Translations under genes and position numbers: made by a program
Origin: Thermothielavioides terrestris NRRL 8126
Taxonomy: Eukaryota > Ascomycota > Sordariomycetes > Sordariales > Chaetomiaceae
DNA: 64,000 nt
Direction of reading: 5' to 3'
Assembly: GCF_000226115.1 (NCBI RefSeq)
Contig: NC_016462.1
Location: 2,108,001 to 2,172,000 of the forward strand
In this document: piece by piece, positions 49,320-59,469 of the stretch
Layout: each line of letters starts with the position of its first letter
How positions within the stretch are numbered: the stretch's first letter is position 1
Notes under the pieces: generated by a model
What the model was told of the DNA's origin: nothing
The model's input: the letters and a program-made list of their open reading frames with translations, nothing else
Database searches by the model: none

Positions 49320-50558
49320 TACATTTTGCGATGGGTCTTGTGCCCACCAGGGAATTATCTGGACGTCCTGCAGCCGCTTCGCCGCGGCTTCGATGAAGAA
49401 ACTCATCCGTTTGTCTGTCGAACGGCTCGTGCAGAGGTCCGCCTGGTGCAGAAAATGGCGTGGTCGTGGGATGAGAGGGGCGTTGCAGCACGCTGTGTAC
49501 TGCGCACTCCAATTGTGTCGCTCAGGGTCCAGGTCGGGAGTGGAGAGCCTGCTGTCACCGCATCCCGGCCTGGCGAGAAAGCGGACCGCTGACGTCTTGA
49601 TGATCCGGTCTACTCAACTGCACAATCCGAACTCTGAGCAGTCTTTTGCCGGCCTCGCAGGGTCAGATGAGTGCGCTTCGCGGAGGCTTGACCGCTTGGA
49701 CCGTTGGGAGACAACCCCGAGAGTGAAAGCCAACAAGGATTGCACCCGCTGCCCTCCACCTTGCTGTGGCCAGGCCCTCCCAGAGCGCTTGCAGAACGAC
49801 TCGTGCATCCGATCAAGACGGCTCTCAAAGCATTATTAATTGGACTACAAAGCCGGAACCCATGAATCGCTTGGCTGGAAATGCCAAGTGTATGATGATT
49901 AGAGATCGAATTGAGACAGCGAAGTTCTCGCTCCGTCTGAGCAAGTGTACAGATGTGGTGTACTGTACTTCAGTCTGGCGGGATAGTAAACATTGGTCAC
50001 CATTTCTTCCTTCCCTTGTCACAGTTAAAACTCAGCAGTTCGCTCAGGCAGCGAGCGAGCTTCAAGGCACCAATAGGAGCGGCCCTTTGGGAAAGGCGGC
50101 TTGTCTTGTCCAACCAGCGTCGATGGGACGATGGGACGGAATCAGGTGGTTCAATCTGTGTTTTTCTTTCCATCATCATTCCACAAAACCTTCTCTCGCA
50201 GGGCACATCCCAACAAGAACGGTTTGCTGCGTCATACTCAGCTACACTACGGAGTATCCGTCATACCTAAACCCAAGAGGGTGGGGAGACTTTGCCACCC
50301 AGAATCGAAATTTCTCACAATGTCGCTTCCAGAGGTTCCAGAACGATGAAAAGACGATTCAAGGCCGGTCTAGTGTACACTAAGCGCCCGTGTTTCTTAA
50401 CCCCAACTGGTTGGGTCACAGCCATCAGGGTCGCAAGTCGCCGGGTCGCAAGCAACGGACGGTGGAAAACTCGGATGACGTAGTGGAGATCAGACCTGAC
50501 TTGCCCCTGATCGACCTTTCCGCTTTCGACGCGTAGTGAGGACGACGGCGGTGACCAT

Positions 50559-50584
50559 CATTACATAGTGTACACTATGTAATG
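50559..50584. repeat. Perfect 26-bp palindrome
   Basis: The two halves are exact reverse complements with no spacer, centred between 50571 and 50572 on gtgtacac. Core: cattacatagtg / cactatgtaatg. It lies in the gene-poor block, with no neighbouring gene within several kb. Confidence 0.85.
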
Positions 50585-50898
50585 TGGACTCCTGAGAAGT
50601 TGTGCATTTGTCTGAGTTTAACTAAGGTAACCCTCTTTTCCGTTTCGCAGAAGGCCTGGACTGCCGTTTTTTGGTTGTTGCACTCGCCTGGGCCGTTTAC
50701 ACAGGGCGGCCGGAAATACACGAGGAAATAAGGAAGGTAGGTATCACCGTTCAGCCCAACCTTACACAGAAAAGTGAGCCACTCGGGCCTTTCCCGTAGG
50801 CAACTGCACTAGCGTTAGTGAGCGCTTTTCAGCTGAAAGAGCGCTGCCCGGGTTCAGCCCATGGCGACGTTGAGTCTCCGACCTCTACTCCGTCATCT

Positions 50899-50916
50899 AT
50901 TTTTTTTTTTTTTTTC
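50899..50916. repeat. Poly-T run
   Basis: About 18 T followed by ctcttc, in the gene-poor block. Confidence 0.85.
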
Positions 50917-52497
50917 TCTTCAAAATGGAACAACCTGGAGCGCCACTAACGTTGCCCCAGGGAACTGCCTTGAAGGTAGGGAGGCTGATCAGCGTTGACT
51001 CGTATCTCCAGCGAAAATAGCAAGGCATTACCAGCAGCCGGGCAACTGGCGAGCCGCCTTCGGAGCGAAACCCGAGCCGCGGCACCTATCCCGGGTCTCG
51101 CACCATTTCGCGCAATATCAACACAAAGACAGGTGAGACCGTGTCTCATACCCTCGTCCTGAGAGGTGATTTCCTTTCCGACGGCACGCCATCAGATTAT
51201 CACCAGCTTCTTTGTTTACCATGAAGCTCACCGATGTCGGTGAGTCTTCTGCCGATTGCGGCAGCCGTCACTATCCGTGCCTCCACCTTGACAGGTTTGT
51301 CAGCCCGTAACGCTTGGAGATTGGAAGCCTCGTGACTAGCCCCGCCGATTTTCATTCCTTTGCCTGGCCTAGAGGAAGAGTCATTGTGGCGGTGCCGTCA
51401 AGCTCATGGCAGTCAGGGCGATGGTCTTTTGCGCGCTTACTCACCGGGCAGGAGCCCGGCTACAAGTGTGTCGCTCTCAGCCGCAACCCAGGCGGGTGCG
51501 AAGACAACGCGTTTGTTTGTTCCTGTGCCACGCAAGTTGGGTTCATGAACAGAACCGGCTTCTCCGAATAAATTCTTGCCCGTGACAAGCCGATTCTCTG
51601 ATCCATCAGCAGCATCCTTCACGCGTTGCCACACGTGGAGCGCATCCCCCAGCTTGTCGCTTGATCGGATCGGGCATCTGCGAAGAACATTCCATAAGCG
51701 AGGGAATCATCTGACTGAATGTTCCTGTTGGGCTGGTCTTTGCCCCGGCTGGCAAGGTGCCGCAATTGTGCAGCTTCCGCTATGGCAGCTGCCAGCGTGC
51801 GGCACAAACTGCAATGACAATCCCGGCATCCGAAAACGGAGGTCTTCTTTCGGCTGACTGCACTTGACTCCTCCGAACATCGTCTCATTTCCCGTCGGCT
51901 CACTTGTCAATTCCAGACTCCTTTCGCAGGGTTGTTGCATACCTTAAGATGTAAGGTACACAAACTCTGCAATAGATTAAAACGTAGGTAGGTACACAAA
52001 TAAGTGTACGACGTGCACTATGGAAGTGGTACGATGCTTGGGCGAAGTGCGGCAAACTCTCAAGGTCACCATCCGAATCTGGCATGGCGGGAGAAGCAGA
52101 AGCTTCCACGGAATGCTTCTAGAAGCTTTCCGTGCCGGGCGCTTGCGTGCAAAGAACAGCGTGAACAGGGGAGCGGGAAGCTGTGTGTGGTTGCATCTTG
52201 TGCCGTGCATGCAGGTCGGTTTTCGGAGCAAGCAGCAGCAGCAGGTGTCAGCGGGGCGGACCCCAGCAACCGATGCAACCGTGTGGCAGGTTCCGCCTGT
52301 GCTGATGCGCTAGGTTGCAACTTCGAACGGAGATGCCGCGCCGAGCGACGGACAGGGAAAGAGGTGCGCCCTTCCACCTACCTTCCATCGAATTTTTCAA
52401 AAACGAGACGATTGGAGAGTCGCCAAGAGGAATCATGACAGCCACAGCAGGCGCAGCCCCGCCACTCGTCTCCAAATCCTTTTTTGTTCTGGCCTGC

Positions 52498-52903
52498 AAA
52501 TTTCCGGTAGACGTTAAAGAGGTCCCGCCAAGACTAATTTCGGCCAATTGTCGGCAATGTTTTTACACTGTCAGTACGTCGCCAAGATCGCTACGGTGTT
52601 TGCACTATCGCCAAGGGTTAGTTCGCCAGGGGTACGGGGGGCGGCGCCAGCCCCCCGCTGGTTAGGATTTAGGTTAAGGTAGGATACGGACTGTAGTTAA
52701 GGTACGAGTTATCTTCGTTTTCTTTTTTTTTTTCGATTTGGTTGAGGTATCGTAAAGTTGTTGTTGTTGCGACTCTTACGATTTTGCATTGTTGATGTTC
52801 GAAGTTGTAGCGGCCCCGCTTACCCTTGGCGATTTGTAATTACTTGTACGCGGCAGTCTCCGAAATTAGTCTTGGCGGGACCTCTTTAACGACGACCAAA
52901 TTT
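52498..52903. mobile_element. TIR element family B (non-autonomous)
   Basis: Inverted terminal repeats about 45 bp long. The inner 32 bp are exact inverse copies: 52512-52543 (begins cgttaaagaggtcccgcc, ends ctaatttcgg) and 52860-52891. The outer part (aaatttccggtag versus aaatttggtcg) has small differences. The interior also has inverted words (cgccaaggg near 52610, cccttggcg near 52825) and no coding frame. A target duplication is not clear. The superfamily cannot be named from one copy. Confidence 0.75.
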
Positions 52904-55900
52904 CCTGACAGGGATTGATGGCTGTCCTGGTAAAAGGCAAGGTCATCATCATGAACTTTGGAAACCGGGCAAGAATTGTTTGCATCCACATCCTCGGCGC
53001 CAATGGCGCCAGCACATGCGCTCGAGATGACTTGTCAACTCCAATGCCTGCCAACCCGGAAGTCTGGCGCGGTATCTGTACGCAGTAGGGAGTACAGAAT
53101 ACCACCTCGTTATTCACTAATGGCTGACGCGCTTTTATCCACTTCGCGCCACCGCCGAACGAGGCCAGTCGGCTGACAAAGCGATCCCGAAGTGATCCCA
53201 CGCCTTCGTTGATCCATGTTGCTCAGCTCGCCAGCATCCTGCGGGTTGGCCTTGGGACCCGGCCGAGCTTCACCGCAAGACATCAGGTTCCTTGGCCACC
53301 GACCCCTCTCTTCACACGATGCTGTCTGGACTCCAAGCTATCGATGGAATTTTCCTTCCCGGGATGCTTGGCCAAGCGGCCCAAGCCTTGAGCCTCACCA
53401 CACGTGGAACCACAGAGAGGCTAGCGACGGGCTTGTCGGTGGAGATGCAGACCCAGCCCCTGCCTTGCGTGCGCCGGAGCAGTTCCCTAGGTGCGGAGTA
53501 TTCCGTGCCCGAGTTACACTATGCGCAATAGCGGGACTGTGACACAATATTGTCAAGCCAGGACCAATCAGGTATCGCCGCGCATTTCCGCGTCCGTTTA
53601 CCTCGTTCCCAGAGTGTCAGTTCGGACGGTTTGCATTCGTGATCTGCGCTTCGCTGGAAGCAAACGGGAACATCTCCACCGCCGCACTCAGGGTCTCCTC
53701 TCTGTCAACGGAGCGGCCAAGCTGAATCTCTGCAACACTCCGCAAACAGTGGAACACTTGCAAATACCCGGGGAAGGCCTCGGTTCCCTTGTCTCGCTCC
53801 GTCACTGTGTACACTACTGTGTAATCAGAACGTAAACTCCACCAGTTCACTGCGATGAGCATGCTGGGTCCGTATATCTTCGAGTGCCGTCGAAGATCGC
53901 CGTGTCTCCTTGCCCAGAGGCTGGTGCCCGCCCGGGCAGTCAACCCGAGCGCACTGTGGTCTCGGGATACCCATTTTGTTGTTAGCCTGCTCCCATTCCA
54001 TGGCAGCGCGCACGACTATGTAACCACGATAACGATAGTTAAATAAAGAAGACCAATCCACACGTGCGCAGGATCTTCGGGATTGGACACCCATCTCGTC
54101 GTCGGCGACGTTCCCTTCCGCTCGACGCTCATCACACTGAGCAACTCCCCCACCCCCAACGCGTGGTCTTTGTCTCAGATTGACGAACGCAGACGCAGTA
54201 GGTCGCCGATACCACCCCAAGCGGGCATAGCTAGTGACCACCGTTCCATGGTTCAGTGACTTTGTCAGCGCTACACGACACGACGGTGGGGCCGTCATGT
54301 CCGCTTGGCCAAGGCCCTTCCTTCACTAGCGTCCCACAGTACTCCGTACACTACACAGTACCCCATCCTTGTGGGGGCAAGATCATCGGAAGGGGGCCAG
54401 AGCACTGACCCGGGCCCGGGCTGCGTGGGGGAGCAGAGGGGATGGGGGAAGGGCCGGAAAGGGGAGGAGGTGGTTGGCGAACCAACCAACCAACATCCAT
54501 CCCCCTGAGACTGGATGGGGTATTTCGGCGCTAACGATGAGAGCGGATGAATTGAGGTGGATGGAGTCGTCGCGCTATTGCTTCCTCGGCGAGAACCTCC
54601 TCCTGCTTCGGCTTCCTCCGAAAGGACGACAACGGAGGAGAGAGGTGTTGACGCTTACATATGTGACGATCGATACGCCAAGGGCAGGTCTGGGTGGCCT
54701 TGCTGGACCGGCTCTTGTTTTCCGAGCCTTCTCCTCCTCGTCGCAAACTGAGGGTTGCAGAAGACACAGTGGTTCCCGTGCACGCCACGACGTTGGAAGG
54801 CTGGGTCAAGGAAACCTCCCTCCACAGGATGGCGGGACGAGGGGAGCAATGGCACGTCAGCCGTCAGTCTGAACAAAGGACACCGGAGTTGGCGAGATGG
54901 CTTGCGTTGGGGCGTGGATTTCAGCTCCCTCCGTCCCATGGTCTAAGTACAGCGCTGTATGTTGATGTTCGAGCGCTAAATACGCGCGGCTGTGTCCGAT
55001 TGCATGGCACTTGTTCGCATTTCGAACTGGTCATGGGCGTGGGTTTCCGTTCGGCGGCTGACTTGATGGCGCGCCTCCCCTTCCGAGGTGATGGACGTTC
55101 TCCTCGCATCGGGGATGCCGCTGCGGAGCGTCTTGCTGACTTGGCTCTCCCCCGTTGGATGCCGGCTGCTGAATGACTACACGACAACGCCCTCACGGAC
55201 CACTAACGATGCAGTCTCGGCTGCGGAGAGGCGTTCGTTTGCGGCCTGCCATGTGAGTAAGGCATGTTGCATGTTCTCGGAGTGCCCGATGTGCTCTGTC
55301 GGCCGTGTAGTGCTTGCTGGCTCAAGAAACGCCCCCTTTTTACACTTTACGTCGGGCACGAACACGACGAAACATCAGGAGCAAAGGAGCGGAACTGGAG
55401 GGGGGAGCACCTCTGAACTCGTCTGGAGTAGGACGACGCGAGCCGCCCTCCCCTTCACATCCCGTTACCAGTAGAGAATAGTTTCTCAATCAACTCACCA
55501 TCAAAGTTAGGAGGAAGTAGGCGTGCCAGGGCACCCAGCACCTCCCTGTGGTCCTTTCGAGCACGCTCTGCCTTGACTGATACGACAGTGGTATCTCCCT
55601 CCGCCCACGGCTTGACGACGTCCGTAGTATCGAATACACAATGACTCCACGTGCAAGACGCACAACACCACGCAAGTGTCGTGCTGCCCAGTCCTACACA
55701 GTAAAGAATACACCTCCACAACCCACCAGGCCCCTCCACGATCGACATTCTTCCGTGTCATGCCGTGTCATGCCCGTCCCATCTACCGCTCCACAGGCAG
55801 TGTGACCGCCACCGGTACCTGCCTCCATCCCCTACACTATGTCAGATGCCGATCTTGTCAGTCAGACCAGCTCTTCATCCGGCGACCGGCTGCGCCGATC

Positions 55901-56718
55901 TCCCGGGTCATCGCCGTCTACGCAGTAATTTGTTTTGCTGAGTGATGAACCGGGCCACTCCAACACCACTGCGGCGTCCTCACCTCCAGGCCCGGTTCCA
56001 CTGATCGACTACATTGCGGCAGGCCACGTGAATCCCAAGACATCGCGGCGATTGGGAGCATGGCCACGTGCGATGACGTATACCAGATGGATGCGCATGC
56101 GAGGTTGGGGGCTCTTGAGTCGTGGCCGTGTGGAATTGGGAGATGGCGAGCCTCCAGCGTTTGCAGGGTGACGGTCTCAACCTGGAATCATGGCAAGACC
56201 CTTATGGTAGGCATGGATGGGGGGATACGTCACGCTGTCTGGGCGATACCTGATTGCTGTAATGGTCAGCGGATCATGGATGTCCGCAGACCATGAGTCG
56301 ACGGCCAGGCCGGAGTGGACAGATCAGGAACTGGGTGGTGAAATCGGGCGCGCTGACTCGTGTCCGGCATCAGAACACTTCCGAACACCCACACCTGGAT
56401 CGTACGTCACCCAGTCATTCATTGCCCTGGTTTCCCGGCAGCAGAAATCAAGCATTCAGTAAGGCAACTGTAGTGTCCCATTTGACCGCCGGGGGGAATG
56501 CCATGCGTCCCTAAAACGAGAATGAAGGCCCAAAAGGCACCAACGATGAGTCAACCATCCCAGCCAAATCTGTGGTGTGCTTCCAACGGTAGCAGTTCTT
56601 AGCCCAACAAAAAGTAAACTCGTACACTGGTTCGCCGCAAGGGGGTATCAACAAGCGCAGCCCGAATATGACATGCAAACAAACCCTCCAGGTCACCCAC
56701 CCAATAACCGTGACGAAC

Positions 56719-57156
56719 CTAAAGCCAATACACCAATCCCGATGAGAACCATGTCGGCTCATCTTCACTTCCGAAATCCACCGCCATCAGCCGCCCACAA
56801 GGGCATTCCAACTGAACCTTCCTCCCTCCAGAGATATCCCATCCGGTGATCCAGTAACCGGGACCATTCAGCTTGCCAGCCAGGAAGCCCCACATATGCC
56901 CAATGTGTTCCCCATCCAACTGAAGAGACACCAATAGAATAGGAAGCCGCCAAAAGCAAGCCGCCGTCTCAGAACGCCGATTCTTCACAGGCCGTTCGCT
57001 CTCCCCGTCTTTTTGCCTTGAACGCCAAGTCCGCTCTGAATGTGAACCCGCACCATGCCGCGCAAAACTCCGAGTTCCGTTGTAGAAAAACGCCGCCCGC
57101 CATAAATGCGAATGCGGTAATGGTTTGTTGTACAGGTCGTGGTGCCACGACATCAT
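56719..57156 (-). CDS. Doubtful open frame, possible gene relic
   Basis: A 145-codon frame from the ATG at 57156 with somewhat protein-like stretches (WRLPILLVSLQLDGEHIGHMWGFLAGKLNGPGYWITGWDISG). A second minus-strand frame of 85 codons follows in another phase (56511-56768) with a hydrophobic stretch. I recognise no family. It may be a decayed gene or chance. Confidence 0.2.
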   Translation of the reverse strand: MMSWHHDLYNKPLPHSHLWRAAFFYNGTRSFARHGAGSHSERTWRSRQKDGESERPVKNRRSETAACFWRLPILLVSLQLDGEHIGHMWGFLAGKLNGPGYWITGWDISGGRKVQLECPCGRLMAVDFGSEDEPTWFSSGLVYWL

Positions 57157-57219
57157 CGTCTCTCAGTCTGCTGCGCCATCTCAGTCTGTGAGGAAGGAAA
57201 ATGTCAGGTATCGAGTTTC

Positions 57220-59140
57220 AAGTCTGCACGCCGCCCTTCGTGAGCTCGAAATCGGAGAGATGTGGGGTTTGGAGTTGTGAGATCTGAATGTGCGCAGGGG
57301 ATGGGAAATTCGTCTTGTCAGCCTCGATCATCGCCTTCGGGAACCGGCTGCACGTCGCCCGTCGTGAGCTCGGAGCCCTGGGATACATGGTTTGAAATTT
57401 AGAGATTGAGTGTGCACAAGGTAGAGGAGCGTGATCTTTGCCCTCGGTAATCGTTCTCGGAAGCCGGCTGCACGTCGCCCATCGTGAGCTTGGAATCCGG
57501 AGATGCGGGGTTTGGAATTGAGAGGTGTGGATGTGTGGCAAGGTATTGGAAGGTCGTTATGGTCGCCCTCGGTCATCGTCTTCAGAAACCGGCTGCACGC
57601 TGCCCATCGTGAGCTTGGAATCCTGCGATGTGGGGTCTAGAGTTGAGAGCTGTGAATGTGCGTATCATCGCCCTCGGCCACCGCCCTCGGAAGCTGGCTA
57701 CACGTCGCCCACCGTGAGCTTGGAATCCGGAGGTGCGGGGTTTAGAGCTGAGAGGTGTGAATGTGCGTATCATTGCCTTGGTCATGGCCTTTGGGAGCCG
57801 GCTGCACGTCGCCCATCGTGAGCTCGAAATTCCGAGGTCGACATCCTGAGATGCGGGGTCTGGAATTAAGAGGTGTGGATGCGTGGCATGGCATGGGAAG
57901 TCGTTATGGCCGCTCGCGGTCATCTTCTTTGGATGTGTGGCATGGTATGGGAAGGTCGTTATCATCGCCTTGGTCGTCGCCTTGGTCATCGCCTTCGGGA
58001 GCCGGTCGCACGTCGCCCATCGTGCGCTCGAAACCCTGAGATGCGGGGTTTGAAGTTGGAAGACGTGATGTGTGTCAAGGTATGGGAGCGTCGTTCTCGT
58101 CGCCCTGGGCTATCCCCTTTGGGAGCCGGCTGCACGTCGCCCGTCGTGAGCTCGAAACTCCGAGGTTGATATCCGAGATGCGGGTTTGGAGTTGAGAGAT
58201 GTGATGTGTCTCAAGGTATGGGAGCGTCGTTATCATCGCTCTTGGGCTATCGTCGCCCTGTGTCATCGCCTTCGGGAACCGGTTGCACGTCGCCCATCGT
58301 GCGCTCGAAATCCTGAGATGCCAGGTTTGGAGTCGAGAGATGTAATGTGTGGCAAGGCGTGGGAGCGTTGTTAGAGGAACCCTTGGTTATCGTTGCCCTC
58401 GGTCATCGCCTTCGGGGGCCGGCTGCACGTCGCCCATCGTGAGCTCGAGGTCCTGTGATGCGGGGTCTGGAGTGGAGAGATGTGGATATGTGGCAAGGTA
58501 TGGGAAGGTCGTTCTAATCGGCCTCGGTAGCCATCTCCTTGGTGTTCGACGAAATGGTCGGTTCGCGCTGCACGCCGCCCGCCGTGAGCTCGAGAAGTTG
58601 AGAAGAGAGGCTTGGGGTTGTCAGTGGACGCGTTGGCAAGGTATGTGAGGTCGTTATTGTCGCCTCGGTAGTCATCCCGGTGAGGTTCGACGAAATGGTA
58701 GCTTCTCGTAACACGCCGCCTGTCGTGAGCTCCAGAAGTTGAGAGAAGTGTGTGTCGCCAAGGTATAGGAGGTCGTCATCATCGCCCTCGGTGATCGTCT
58801 CGGTGATATTCGACGAAATGATCAGTTCCCGCTGCACGCTGCCCGTCGTGAGCTCGAGAAATTGAGAAGAGAGGAGGTTGGGGTTGTCGGATGTGAGTGT
58901 GTTGGCAAGGTATGTGAGGTCGTTATCGTCGCCCTCGGTCATCGGAAGCCGGCTGCACGTCGCCCATCGTGAGCTCGAAATCCTGAGAAGTGGGGTTTAG
59001 AGTTGAGAAATGTGGATGTGTGGCAAGGTATCGCATGGTCGTCATGATCGCGCTCGGTAGTCATCTCCATGATGTTGGTTGAAATGGTAGTCGGTTCCCG
59101 CTGCACGCGGCCCGTCGTGAGTTGGAGAAGGTGAGGTATG
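57220..59140. repeat. Degenerate minisatellite, about 14 units of 105-200 bp
   Basis: A head-to-tail array whose core reads gccggctgcacgtcgcccat then cgtgagctcgaaat, followed by gatgcggggtttggagttgag, gtgtggcaaggtatggga, and cgttatcgtcgccctcggtcat. Core copies start near 57342, 57461, 57580, 57695, 57798, 58001, 58125, 58277, 58418, 58567, 58706, 58831, 58942 and 59099. Units differ by substitutions and indels, so no reading frame crosses the array. On the minus strand, 58514-58942 stays open for three units (ELTTGSVQRE, ELTTGGVLRE, ELTAGGVQRE). Confidence 0.88.
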
Positions 59141-59469
59141 GTGGGAGATGTGAGATGCGGATGTGAATGTGTACAGCGCGTGGGCGTTCAATAAGATCGC
59201 CCTCAATTATCCCCGACACTCTCTGCCCGCGGAAGTTCCAAAGTGGAGAGAACGCAATCGATCATGGAGTCGAAATCTGAGTGGGAATGGGAAAGTTCAA
59301 GGCCGGGGCGAGGATGGCGTTATCTTCGCTCGATGGCTGTGTCGGAGTCATGAGGCGCGGGGTTGTGTCCTTCGGTATCTCTCTTCTCTGATGTGGGCGG
59401 GGATCGTTGTCGCGAGTTCAGACCGCCTTCTTTTCGTAGGATGGCAAGGAGGAATGTGTCGTCTCCCGC

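Larger units (their letters stand above)
46844..59469. other. 12.6-kb gene-poor block
   Basis: No conserved gene was recognised between the RGS gene and ULP1. The block holds a 21-G run, family A copy 2, element B, a 26-bp palindrome, scattered TACGGAGTA-type words and the minisatellite at 57220-59140. Short open frames up to 350 codons occur, but none shows a domain, splice continuity or clean protein-like composition. Base composition is mixed and not strongly AT-rich, so heavy repeat-induced point mutation is not obvious by eye. Confidence 0.6.

Noticed and set aside
48540..49592. A 350-codon frame running through family A copy 2 with a hydrophobic middle
   Set aside because: The hydrophobic part is translation of tandem tggctgattt words in the element; copy 1 breaks the same frame, and the flanks show no conserved domain.
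54694..55176. A 160-codon open frame in the gene-poor block
   Set aside because: No recognisable domain, several overlapping frames of similar length, no splice support.
57220..59140. CRISPR array
   Set aside because: Units are 105-200 bp, degenerate and without unique spacers; the genome is eukaryotic.
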